Positions 34,518 through 41,216 of a stretch of DNA of 43,355 nt are shown here, piece by piece. The DNA comes from Bacillota bacterium. Lineage in GTDB: Bacteria > Bacillota > Bacilli > Bacillales > Cytobacillaceae. Under the pieces are notes generated by a model. The model did no database searches, was not told where the DNA came from, and was given only the letters and a program-made list of their open reading frames with translations. Numbering within the stretch: position 1 is the stretch's first letter; each line of letters begins with the position of its first letter. The stretch spans positions 1 through 43,355 of the forward strand of contig JAEWIG010000084.1 in assembly GCA_023387295.1 (NCBI GenBank), given 5' to 3'. The position numbers and the translations under genes are program-made.

Positions 34518-34808
34518 TTAAGAAGCACCAGCTTCTTCAAATTCAACTTCTAATTCACCTAATCGGTGGTACTCCGTTAATACAGCCTCCTGGATTTTGC
34601 CACGAGTTCCTGAATTAATTGGATGTGCAATATCTCTAAATTCTCCATCCGGAGTTCGTTTGCTAGGCATTGCAACAAATAATCCATTATTGCCATCAAT
34701 TACTCGAATATCGTGAACAACAAATTCATGATCTAAAGTAATAGATGCAATAGCCCTCATACGACCATCTGTATTAACACGGCGCAATCTTACGTCAGTT
34801 ACTTCCAT
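34518..34808 (-). CDS. spoVG: SpoVG, RNA/DNA-binding regulator of septation
   Basis: A small regulator of 96 residues, acting in B. subtilis on asymmetric septation and virulence-type regulation in relatives. The family core MEVTDVRLRRVNTDGRMRAI, LDHEFVVHDIRVIDGNNGLF, VAMPSKRTPDGEFRDIAHPI and INSGTRGKIQEAVL is complete. ATG 34808 is 7 nt after AGGTGGTG. A sigma-H promoter and a strongly AT-rich upstream region, the place where AbrB acts in B. subtilis, precede it. It is monocistronic with its own terminator. Confidence 0.97.
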   Translation of the reverse strand: MEVTDVRLRRVNTDGRMRAIASITLDHEFVVHDIRVIDGNNGLFVAMPSKRTPDGEFRDIAHPINSGTRGKIQEAVLTEYHRLGELEVEFEEAGAS

Positions 34809-34852
34809 TCTGTTCACCACCTTTGCTAGAAGATGCATACCTAAGATAATAG

Positions 34853-34879
34853 ATTCCACATTATTTCAAATTCTCCTTC
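34853..34879 (-). promoter_or_regulatory. Sigma-H promoter of spoVG
   Basis: GAAGGAGAA (34879-34871), an 11-bp spacer, then GTGGAAT (34859-34853), close to the sigma-H consensus RnAGGAWWW-N11/12-RnnGAAT. The -10 and the spacing are the same as I recall for B. subtilis spoVG. Confidence 0.85.
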
Positions 34880-34988
34880 TAAAATTGGAAAATTTTTTAT
34901 AATTATTTAGTAAAAAAATAGTACACTCGATTATCCACTAATCCATTATGACTATAATATCGAAATATTATACACAAAAGAAAAGAGT

Positions 34989-35004
34989 GGGCGCTGAAGC
35001 TAGA
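34989..35004. repeat. Fragment of GCGC-ended repeat
   Basis: GGGCGCTGAAGCTAGA matches the right end of module A of the composite repeats. It lies directly beside the ridA terminator. Confidence 0.6.
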
Positions 35005-35015
35005 TATACAAAAAA

Positions 35016-35033
35016 GCCAGTCTATCGACTGGC
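35016..35033 (-). terminator. Intrinsic terminator after ridA
   Basis: Stem GCCAGTC / GACTGGC with a 4-nt loop, flanked by T-runs on the minus strand (CTTTTTTG). Confidence 0.92.
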
Positions 35034-35046
35034 CTTTTTGTAATCT

Positions 35047-35421
35047 TTATTTAACAAGTGCAATTACTTCAATTTCTACTAACACATCTTTCGGTAGACG
35101 CGCAACCTCTACACATGAACGTGCCGGCTTATGCGTATGAAAATACTCTCCATATATCTCATTAATAATTGAAAAATCATCCATATTTTTAATAAATACA
35201 GTAGCTTTTACAACCGTATCTAATGAAGCACCGGCCTCAGCAAGAACAGCTTGAAGGTTTTTGAATACTTGGTGAGTTTGTGCTTTAACATCCCCATCAA
35301 CTAATGCTCCTTCAGCCGTTAATGGAATTTGTCCTGAGCTATAAAACATATTGTTTACAACAATTCCTTGTGAATATGGGCCAATTGCAGCTGGTGCATT
35401 ATTCGTTTGAACCACTTTCAT
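35047..35421 (-). CDS. ridA: Reactive intermediate deaminase RidA (YabJ)
   Basis: A 124-residue YjgF/YER057c/UK114 protein that hydrolyses 2-aminoacrylate and related imines; in B. subtilis YabJ is also reported to be needed for PurR-mediated repression. Family motifs: NAPAAIGPYSQGIVVNNMFY, SGQIPLTAEG, FKNLQAVLAEAG, and the signature PARSCVEVARLPKDVLVEIE with the conserved arginine. It follows purR by 42 bp and is very probably co-transcribed with it. Confidence 0.96.
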   Translation of the reverse strand: MKVVQTNNAPAAIGPYSQGIVVNNMFYSSGQIPLTAEGALVDGDVKAQTHQVFKNLQAVLAEAGASLDTVVKATVFIKNMDDFSIINEIYGEYFHTHKPARSCVEVARLPKDVLVEIEVIALVK

Positions 35422-35463
35422 CTAAACTTCCCCCTAAGAAATTTATTAGACACTAATAGATTA

Positions 35464-36288
35464 TTAATTTGTTTTATCGAAGTAATTGCCTTCACTTACA
35501 TTAATTTGTTTCGTCTTCACATCTACATCTGAAAGCCTTACGAGCGATAAATATTCATCAACGAGTCTTTCATCCGCTTTTTCTGCCTCAACTAAAACCG
35601 CAATTCCTGCAACATGAGCTTTGAACTCCTCAAGCATACTAACCATGCCATTGATTGTTCCTCCAGCTTTCATGAAATCATCAACAATCAATACTTTAGA
35701 GCCTTCCGCTAAACTTCTTTTAGAAAGCAACATCGTCTGAATTCTTTTCGTTGAACCAGAGACATAGTTAATGCTAACAGTTGATCCCTCTGTTACCTTG
35801 CTATCCTTTCTCACAATGACGACGGGTACATTTAAATAGCTAGCAACAGCATAAGCTATTGATATACCCTTTGTTTCGACTGTCATCACAACATCAATAT
35901 TGGCATCGACATATGCAGAAGCGAATAGTCGCCCCACTTGCCTAACGATAGAAGGATCCCCTAATATATCGGTCATATATAAATAACCGCCTGGTAATAA
36001 ACGGTCAGGATTTGCAATGAGATGACAAAGCTCAGTAATGATCGGCTTCGCCTCCTCATCTGCTACCTTAACAAGGAACCTAACCCCCCCTGCTGCTCCT
36101 GCAACTGTTTGCAATGTACCGATATTTCTTTGTTCAAAGGTCTCCTTAATAATCGCTAAATCCTCACTAATAGAAGATTTAGCAGAACCGTATCTCTCTG
36201 AAAAAAACGTTAGAGAGACTAATTGACGCGGATGTTCTAGTAAATAATTCGTCATATCTATTAATCGTTCACTTCGACGAAACTTCAT
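35464..36288 (-). CDS. purR: Purine operon repressor PurR
   Basis: PRPP-responsive repressor of purine genes in Firmicutes. The 274-residue protein has an N-terminal winged helix (MKFRRSERLIDMTNYLLEHP, ERYGSAKSSISEDLAIIKET, about 1-75) and a C-terminal phosphoribosyltransferase-like effector domain with the PRPP loop VLIVDDFMKAGGT. The leader contains a PurBox next to the -10 element, so it is probably autoregulated. ATG 36288 is close to GGGGG. It is transcribed with ridA. Confidence 0.97.
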   Translation of the reverse strand: MKFRRSERLIDMTNYLLEHPRQLVSLTFFSERYGSAKSSISEDLAIIKETFEQRNIGTLQTVAGAAGGVRFLVKVADEEAKPIITELCHLIANPDRLLPGGYLYMTDILGDPSIVRQVGRLFASAYVDANIDVVMTVETKGISIAYAVASYLNVPVVIVRKDSKVTEGSTVSINYVSGSTKRIQTMLLSKRSLAEGSKVLIVDDFMKAGGTINGMVSMLEEFKAHVAGIAVLVEAEKADERLVDEYLSLVRLSDVDVKTKQINVSEGNYFDKTN

Positions 36289-36329
36289 TTATAGGACCCC
36301 CATTATCAAATTCATCCTAGCTAAATTAT

Positions 36330-36349
36330 GCCTAGATTTTCATCTAGGC
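36330..36349 (-). other. Hairpin in the purR leader
   Basis: A perfect 8-bp stem GCCTAGAT / ATCTAGGC closed by a GAAA tetraloop lies between the purR promoter and its start codon. No U-run follows, so it is an mRNA structure rather than a plain terminator; its function is unknown. Confidence 0.6.
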
Positions 36350-36457
36350 TAACCTGACTATTATTTAAGTTACACATAGCTGTTGATTTCCGTTGCAAGC
36401 ACTTAGCGATCCGCTCATATCAACAAATACTTGAACATAGTCATTATTTACGATGTA

Positions 36458-36470
36458 AATTCCGAATATT
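36458..36470 (+). promoter_or_regulatory. PurBox operator in front of purR
   Basis: AATTCCGAATATT matches the PurBox consensus AWWWCCGAACWWT at 12 of 13 positions. It lies just downstream of the purR -10. A second, canonical inverted box is not obvious; the best candidate (36427-36439) has several mismatches. Confidence 0.65.
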
Positions 36471-36478
36471 CTACCGAT

Positions 36479-36508
36479 AATATATCATTAATATCCGTCT
36501 TTAATCAA
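36479..36508 (-). promoter_or_regulatory. Sigma-A promoter of purR-ridA
   Basis: TTGATT (36508-36503, overlapping the ispE stop codon), an 18-bp spacer, then TATATT (36484-36479). Confidence 0.65.
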
Positions 36509-37370
36509 GCTTATGTCTTTCTCCTATTATCCTAACGGCAAAAACTTGATCACAAAAACCTCTTAGCCCATTATAGATCCTTTGCATTCTTGAATCATGA
36601 TGAACAAGCCCAAAAACAGTAGGACCGCTTCCGCTCATCAATACTGCATCTGCTCCGAATCGTTTCATTTGTTCTTTTATTTGTGCTACTTCTGGATGTA
36701 GCTGAAAAGTAACGTCTTCTAAAACATTTTCAACATTACTACAAACTTGAGTGTAATTTCCTGATTCAATTGCTTCAATCATTGCTTTCGTATTCGGGTG
36801 CTTTATGTTATTTACATTCAATCTCCGATATACGTCTGCAGTCGAGACTCCAATAAAAGGCTTCGCTAATATTACCCAGCATGTCGGCGCAGATGGAAGC
36901 TTAGTAATTATTTCCCCTCTACCAGTTGCAAGGGCAGTACCTCCATAAACACAAAACGACACATCAGACCCTATTTCAGCTCCTATTTTCGCAAGTTCAT
37001 CGATCGTTAGGCCTAGATCCCACAATTTATTTAATCCCCGTAAGACTGCCGCTGCATCACTGCTACCACCTGCAAGACCTGCTGCAACTGGAATAACCTT
37101 TTCAATCGTGATGGCGACCCCTTTTTGAACATTAAAACGCTCTTTTAAAAGAAGGGCAGCTTGATACGCTAAATTACGGCTATCATCTGGAACAAATCGA
37201 TTTAGAGAAGTAATTTTTATTGTATTCTGTTCCAATAAAGTTAATTCCAGGCGGTCTGCCAAATCAATCGTTGTCATAATCATTTCAACTTCATGATAGC
37301 CATCCTCACGTTTATATAAAACATCTAAAGATAAATTGATTTTAGCCGGTGCCTTTACCAAAAGCTTCAA
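36501..37370 (-). CDS. ispE: 4-diphosphocytidyl-2-C-methyl-D-erythritol kinase
   Basis: GHMP kinase of the non-mevalonate isoprenoid pathway. The 289-residue protein has KAPAKINLSLDVL, GYHEVEMIMTTIDLAD, the ATP-binding IPVAAGLAGGSSDAAAVLRG, SDVSFCVYGGTALATGRG and VLMSGSGPTVFG. I chose TTG 37370: it is 8 nt after AGTAGG and gives MKLLVKAPAKINL, which aligns with the family start. ATG 37373 and GTG 37379 lie in or against the ribosome site. The annotated end could shift by 1-3 codons. Confidence 0.95.
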   Translation of the reverse strand: MKLLVKAPAKINLSLDVLYKREDGYHEVEMIMTTIDLADRLELTLLEQNTIKITSLNRFVPDDSRNLAYQAALLLKERFNVQKGVAITIEKVIPVAAGLAGGSSDAAAVLRGLNKLWDLGLTIDELAKIGAEIGSDVSFCVYGGTALATGRGEIITKLPSAPTCWVILAKPFIGVSTADVYRRLNVNNIKHPNTKAMIEAIESGNYTQVCSNVENVLEDVTFQLHPEVAQIKEQMKRFGADAVLMSGSGPTVFGLVHHDSRMQRIYNGLRGFCDQVFAVRIIGERHKLD

Positions 37371-37514
37371 CATTTCCACCTACTTTATGTAATTCAAAAC
37401 AGCTCCATTTTTTGTCCTATTTTACCACAAAACAATAGAAGTAAGACCTTTTGCACTAAACTTTATTTGTTAAATTTACGTCAGAGGTAGGTGTTGCACC
37501 TAAAAAAATAGAAA

Positions 37515-37536
37515 TACCAGAGCAAAAGCCCTGGCA
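37515..37536 (-). terminator. Intrinsic terminator after sspF
   Basis: Stem TGCCAGGGC / GCTCTGGTA with a TTTT loop. The flanks AAATAGAAA / TTTCTATTT can extend it, and a T-run (CTATTTTTTTAGG) follows on the minus strand. Confidence 0.85.
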
Positions 37537-37609
37537 TATCGCAGTGTTTCTATTTCGTTGTTGAAATCGATTTGCATTTATTGGCAGATGCGTAAAGAAT
37601 GCTAAAAGG

Positions 37610-37792
37610 TTACATATTTCCTCGAATATGTTGCTCGGCAATTTCAACAGCTCTTTTTACCATATTGCCAGCATCTCGGGCGGTAATGCCACCCCATCCC
37701 TCTTTCTGTACAACATCATAAAAGCCCAGCTCTTTCGCAAGTTCCTCTTTAAAGCCTTCTGACATAACGCCTCTTCGTCTGCCTATGTTCAA
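37610..37792 (-). CDS. sspF: Alpha/beta-type small acid-soluble spore protein SspF
   Basis: A forespore DNA-binding SASP of about 58-60 residues. It has the family sequence GRRRGVMSEGFKEELAKELG, the segment FYDVVQKEGWGGITARDAG where the GPR protease site region lies, and NMVKRAVEIAEQ. The start is unclear: AAGGAG (37801-37796) is only 3 nt from TTG 37792 and 0 nt from ATG 37795, but 9 nt from an ATA at 37786 that aligns with the initiator Met of B. subtilis SspF. I list the TTG as the nearest standard codon. A sigma-G promoter precedes it. Confidence 0.88.
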   Translation of the reverse strand: MNIGRRRGVMSEGFKEELAKELGFYDVVQKEGWGGITARDAGNMVKRAVEIAEQHIRGNM

Positions 37793-37795
37793 CAT

Positions 37796-37801
37796 CTCCT
37801 T
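37796..37801 (-). promoter_or_regulatory. Shine-Dalgarno of sspF, spaced for an AUA codon
   Basis: AAGGAG with the following 9 nt leads to ATA at 37786-37784. The in-frame ATG and TTG are too close to it (0 and 3 nt). Confidence 0.6.
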
Positions 37802-37818
37802 CCACACCACGATACATA

Positions 37819-37848
37819 TAGTATGATGCAGTTGCTATGTAATCATGC
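37819..37848 (-). promoter_or_regulatory. Sigma-G promoter of sspF
   Basis: GCATG (37848-37844), an 18-bp spacer, then CATACTA (37825-37819): a full match to GHATR-N18-CATnHTA. Confidence 0.88.
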
Positions 37849-37914
37849 GATATGGGCAAATGCTAAAAGAGCCTGCGACATAATTTGTTATCTCTATTCT
37901 AATAAATTTGAAAA

Positions 37915-37937
37915 GGCGACAAACAAAAGTTGTCGCC
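37915..37937 (-). terminator. Intrinsic terminator after veg
   Basis: Stem GGCGACAA / TTGTCGCC with a 7-nt loop, followed by TTTTCAAATTT on the minus strand. Confidence 0.9.
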
Positions 37938-37962
37938 TCTCAAGGAAAAGTTAATACTATAA

Positions 37963-38226
37963 TTAATTTAAAGCAATTTGTCCTGCTGTGTCTTCATAGA
38001 ATGTAATTTGAACCGTTTCTGTTAAAACATCTGCATAGCTGTAAGATACACGTTCAAACGCATTTTCTTCCTGATCTAATTCGATCACAAAAATGGAAGG
38101 ATACGTTTCCGCTAAAACACCCGAACGCTCAATGGTTTTTCTGCGTCCACCATTCGCCTTGAGTAAAAGTCTTTTCCCAAGGTTTGAATCAAGAGCCTTT
38201 TTGATATCTTTTAATGTTTTTCCCAC
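37963..38226 (-). CDS. veg: Veg protein, biofilm-related regulator
   Basis: An abundant 87-residue protein; in B. subtilis Veg stimulates biofilm formation by acting against SinR, and its promoter is a standard strong sigma-A promoter. The conserved core GKTLKDIKKALDSNLGKRLL, LKANGGRRKTIERSGVLAET and YPSIFVIELDQEENAFERVS is clear. The start is GTG 38226, 5 nt after GAGGTGG; GTG 38235 lies inside that site. It is monocistronic with two promoters and a terminator. Confidence 0.96.
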   Translation of the reverse strand: MGKTLKDIKKALDSNLGKRLLLKANGGRRKTIERSGVLAETYPSIFVIELDQEENAFERVSYSYADVLTETVQITFYEDTAGQIALN

Positions 38227-38247
38227 TCGGTCCACCTCACTATGTTA

Positions 38248-38276
38248 AGTATATCATGTTGACATAATGTAGTCAA
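38248..38276 (-). promoter_or_regulatory. Proximal sigma-A promoter of veg
   Basis: TTGACT (38276-38271), a 17-bp spacer, then TATACT (38253-38248). Confidence 0.85.
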
Positions 38277-38288
38277 ATAAAAATATAA

Positions 38289-38318
38289 ATTATAACAGGA
38301 ATCAAAAAAGATTGTCAA
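38289..38318 (-). promoter_or_regulatory. Distal sigma-A promoter of veg
   Basis: TTGACA (38318-38313), an 18-bp spacer ending in TGT (extended -10), then TATAAT (38294-38289). Both hexamers are perfect. Confidence 0.88.
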
Positions 38319-38449
38319 TATATTTTTATCGCAAATTCTTCAGTTTTTCTACATTTTTATCATATCCCGATTCATAAAGATTATGTATACTGTTCAATTC
38401 CAACAAAAGGCATGATCATTGAATTCGACAATTCCTTTTTACACAAAAA

Positions 38450-38479
38450 AATAAACCGTTACATTAAAAACGGTTTATT
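38450..38479 (-). terminator. Intrinsic terminator after yabG
   Basis: An 11-bp perfect stem AATAAACCGTT / AACGGTTTATT with an 8-nt loop, followed by TTTTTTTG on the minus strand, 2 bp past the stop codon. Confidence 0.93.
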
Positions 38480-38481
38480 CA

Positions 38482-39366
38482 TTAAGATTCATTATGTTGA
38501 TCGCTGTTATAAGGCATTCCCGTTCTCAATACACCCTTCGTCTCAATTCCACCTAATCCTTTTTCACCCGTTAAAGTATTTCGCAGAACATCCCAGACAT
38601 TAATTCGCTCCATAAATGGTGTGAAGCTAATCTTTGCTACAATATACACAGGGTCAAGTGCATGTATATTAATCCGATAGGGAGAGCTAGCAAAATTGGC
38701 TCCTGCTTGAATAATCGACTCAAAATGAGATTGGCAAGCACCAGCAAATATGACTAACTGATCTAAATGCGGAATCTTTCTCCTCGCCTCTTTCACGGTT
38801 TGGGCAAAGTGTTTAGAATTTCGATAAGCATTAATATCTGTTTTTTTCCCCTTTGCTTTTGAGTATGAATCATGACCTGTAACCACCAAAATATCAGGCC
38901 GATAATAATCAATTAGTTGGCCGATTTTAAGCGGCATTTCCTTCTCAATACAGTGAATACCGGTGACCGGTACACCTATCTTTTCATATAGCATTAAGCA
39001 TTTTTCTAAATAAGTCGGATCTCCATCTAAGTGCAGGACCCTTCCTGGCATTTGAAAAAAATTAAATCTTTTACTATATCCATCGGTTACCTCATACTCC
39101 TGCCTTTGCTTTAGCAGTTCAACCTCTTGTCGAAATAATTGTAAAGACTGCTCCTCAAGTGTTTGGTATTCCCTCTCCTTCTTTTCTCTTGTACTTGAGC
39201 TAATAGCTACTAAATCTGTAATAGGTGCATCTGCTATTAGACGAATATCTTCCCCGTATAATATAGCAATCTGTTTCCCATTCTGTTCACGTATATCAAT
39301 GACCCTAAACATAATATCGCATTTGTATGAGATTCTCCCGACAACATCCATGATATTAATACTCAT
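38482..39366 (-). CDS. yabG: Sporulation-specific coat protease YabG
   Basis: A 294-residue peptidase of family U57, made late in the mother cell under sigma-K; it cleaves coat proteins such as SpoIVA and SafA and aids their cross-linking. The C-terminal half is very conserved: PDILVVTGHDSYSK, LDQLVIFAGACQSHFES (with the presumed catalytic His and Cys), ANFASSPYRINIHALDPVYI and GLGGIETKGVLRTGMPY. The N-terminus has a small beta-rich domain (FRVIDIREQNGKQIAILYGE). ATG 39366 is 8 nt after GGAG. A sigma-K type promoter precedes it. Confidence 0.95.
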   Translation of the reverse strand: MSINIMDVVGRISYKCDIMFRVIDIREQNGKQIAILYGEDIRLIADAPITDLVAISSSTREKKEREYQTLEEQSLQLFRQEVELLKQRQEYEVTDGYSKRFNFFQMPGRVLHLDGDPTYLEKCLMLYEKIGVPVTGIHCIEKEMPLKIGQLIDYYRPDILVVTGHDSYSKAKGKKTDINAYRNSKHFAQTVKEARRKIPHLDQLVIFAGACQSHFESIIQAGANFASSPYRINIHALDPVYIVAKISFTPFMERINVWDVLRNTLTGEKGLGGIETKGVLRTGMPYNSDQHNES

Positions 39367-39431
39367 TGCCGTCACTCCAATTAGCTCCCACTACTTATGA
39401 GCTTTTCAAAATTCAAATAATGATTCTCTCA

Positions 39432-39459
39432 TAAACTATGCATTCGTCTAAGTACTTGT
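39432..39459 (-). promoter_or_regulatory. Sigma-K promoter of yabG
   Basis: AC (39459-39458), a 17-bp spacer, then CATAGTTTA (39440-39432), matching the sigma-K consensus AC-N16/17-CATAnnnTA. Confidence 0.75.
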
Positions 39460-39509
39460 GAATGGAAACAATCATGAGCCATGAGCCTCTGCTCCCAAAC
39501 ATGTTATAT

Positions 39510-39589
39510 AAATGTCGTCGGCTTCATTTCTCTGCGCTGGTGATTACTTCGTACATCAAGGCTTGTTCAATGAACCCGACGACGATTTA
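39510..39589. repeat. Inverted-repeat element, copy B (about 80 bp)
   Basis: It starts AAATGTCGTCGG and ends CCCGACGACGATTTA. Its reverse complement aligns along its full length with copy A at 1584-1667 (shared TTCATTGA, CAAGCCT, ACGAAGTAATC, GAAATGAAG). It lies between the ksgA terminator and the yabG promoter and contains no gene. Confidence 0.85.
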
Positions 39590-39605
39590 GTGTTTACATA
39601 GAAAA

Positions 39606-39627
39606 AAGACCCGTTCATACGAGTCTT
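39606..39627 (-). terminator. Intrinsic terminator overlapping the ksgA stop codon
   Basis: Stem AAGACTCGT / ACGGGTCTT (one G-U pair) with loop ATGA, followed by TTTTC on the minus strand. The left arm includes part of the stop codon. Confidence 0.88.
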
Positions 39628-40504
39628 AACTAAAATGAGCTAATAGTTGGTCACTTAATCGAGCAAACTCTTCAATGGATAGCGTTTCTCCTCTTCTGCC
39701 CGGTTCAATTTCTGCTTTTGCTAGTGCCGAGAGAATTTCCTCTTTCTTTTGCTTTCCATCAGGCAATTGATTCGTTAAGTTGTTAAGAATCGTTTTACGC
39801 CTCTGAGCAAAGCTTGCTTTAATGATTTGGAAGAAGAATGCTTCATCCTTTACCATGACTGCTGGTTCTGTTCTCTTCGTTAAACGAATAACTGCAGAGT
39901 CCACATTTGGCTGAGGGACAAAGACCGTTTTCGGTACAATCATTACCGTTTCAGCCTTTGTGTAATATTGAATAGCAATGGATAGTGAGCCATAATCCTT
40001 CGTTCCAGGACGAGCTGCAATTCGATCTGCCACTTCCTTTTGTAGCATACAAACAATGCCTCTAATTGGCAGGTTTTCCTCAAGGAGCTTCATAATGATT
40101 GGGGTCGTCACATAATACGGGAGATTGGCCACAACCATAATGTCCTCGATGTCAGTAAAGTTTTCTTCGATTGCCTGTTTTACATCCGCTTTTAGAACAT
40201 CATTATGGATAATCGTTGTATTCGGATAAGGAGCTAATGTTTCTTTTAAAATGGGCAATAGACGCTGATCAATTTCAAACGCCATTACTTTTTTGCTTCT
40301 TCTTGCAAGCTGTTCGGTTAAAGCACCAATTCCTGGTCCAATTTCAATTGCACCCGAACCTTCTGTCAAATCGGCAAAGTCAACAATTTTTCGTAATATA
40401 TTCGTATCAATTAAAAAGTTTTGTCCAAGGCTCTTTTTAAAAGAAAATCCATATTTTTCGAGAATAGCTCGTGTTCTCACCGGTGTTGCTATATCTTTAT
40501 TCAT
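39626..40504 (-). CDS. ksgA: 16S rRNA dimethyladenosine transferase KsgA (RsmA)
   Basis: Dimethylates A1518 and A1519 of 16S rRNA during 30S assembly; its loss gives kasugamycin resistance. The 292-residue methyltransferase has KKSLGQNFLIDTNIL, the SAM site AIEIGPGIGALTEQLA, MAFEIDQRL, HNDVLKAD, the catalytic motif VANLPYYVTTPI and AQRRKTILNNL. ATG 40504 overlaps the end of rnmV by 8 nt, so the two rRNA-maturation genes are coupled. Confidence 0.98.
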   Translation of the reverse strand: MNKDIATPVRTRAILEKYGFSFKKSLGQNFLIDTNILRKIVDFADLTEGSGAIEIGPGIGALTEQLARRSKKVMAFEIDQRLLPILKETLAPYPNTTIIHNDVLKADVKQAIEENFTDIEDIMVVANLPYYVTTPIIMKLLEENLPIRGIVCMLQKEVADRIAARPGTKDYGSLSIAIQYYTKAETVMIVPKTVFVPQPNVDSAVIRLTKRTEPAVMVKDEAFFFQIIKASFAQRRKTILNNLTNQLPDGKQKKEEILSALAKAEIEPGRRGETLSIEEFARLSDQLLAHFS

Positions 40505-41057
40505 TTCCTTCCTCCTGACGTATAGCTAAGATGGCTTGTGCAAACTCCTCTTTACTAATTTGAAACATCATTAATCTCTTATGAAGCTGCTTTCCATTAG
40601 TAAAACCAATCTTTAGTAATTTACCTAGCTTTTCTCTTCGCTCTTTTGCACCTTCTCCGCCTATAAGCCCAGCGGCTATTAAATCATCCTGCGTAATTTC
40701 TTCTAGGACCTCTTCATGCATAATGTGTGCATTCTTTAAAGCAAAGCGAATTGTTTCTGGAGAAGCATGTTCAACGCCAACTCCCCTTCCATGCTTTTCA
40801 AGTGCATCTGCTTTTTCAATAAAAGCATGCTTGCAGCCTGGAACTTGCTCCTTAATCGTATTACGGATTTTCTGACCAGGGAAATCCGGGTCAGTTAGCA
40901 CGATGACTCCTCTTGTCTTCATGGCAAGTTTTATTTTCTCAATTGTTTCTTGATTAACAGCAGAACCATTTGTCTCTATCGTATCCGCATCTAAGGCTCT
41001 TTTAATCGCAGTCGTATCATCCTTACCTTCAACAACGATAATTTCTCTTATTTTCAT
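40497..41057 (-). CDS. rnmV: Ribonuclease M5
   Basis: Matures 5S rRNA in low-GC Gram-positives. The 186-residue protein has an N-terminal TOPRIM domain with its catalytic glutamate in IIVVEGKDDTTAIKRAL and the acidic pair in VLTDPDFPGQKIR, followed by the C-terminal M5 domain (ITQDDLIAAGLIGGEGAKER). ATG 41057 follows AAGGAAGAAG; the open frame to 41144 has no ribosome site and overlaps the intergenic region that holds the antisense promoter of yabE. It heads the rnmV-ksgA pair. Confidence 0.97.
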   Translation of the reverse strand: MKIREIIVVEGKDDTTAIKRALDADTIETNGSAVNQETIEKIKLAMKTRGVIVLTDPDFPGQKIRNTIKEQVPGCKHAFIEKADALEKHGRGVGVEHASPETIRFALKNAHIMHEEVLEEITQDDLIAAGLIGGEGAKERREKLGKLLKIGFTNGKQLHKRLMMFQISKEEFAQAILAIRQEEGNE

Positions 41058-41093
41058 AACTTCTTCCTTATAAAAAAATTTTTGATAAAAACT

Positions 41094-41122
41094 TGAAACA
41101 TTTCTGTAATGTAATACGTCTA
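41094..41122 (+). promoter_or_regulatory. Candidate ECF-sigma promoter for an RNA antisense to yabE
   Basis: TGAAAC (41094-41099), a 17-bp spacer, then CGTCTA (41117-41122), on the plus strand in the rnmV-yabE gap. It matches the ECF (sigma-X/sigma-M class) pattern TGAAAC-N16/17-CGTC. Transcription would run into the 3' half of yabE in antisense, as described for B. subtilis. Confidence 0.7.
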
Positions 41123-41179
41123 TATTAATGACAACAAAATGCACTTGTATTATTATATATTAAAAAAGTAAAAGAAAAA

Positions 41180-41205
41180 ATGCAGAGGAAAATGCTCCCC
41201 TGCAT
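41180..41205 (-). terminator. Intrinsic terminator after yabE
   Basis: A 10-bp stem ATGCAGGGGA / TTCCTCTGCAT (with G-U) is followed by TTTTTTC on the minus strand. In the plus direction no T-run follows, so it should not stop the antisense transcript. Confidence 0.88.
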
Positions 41206-41216
41206 AAAGCGAGAAA

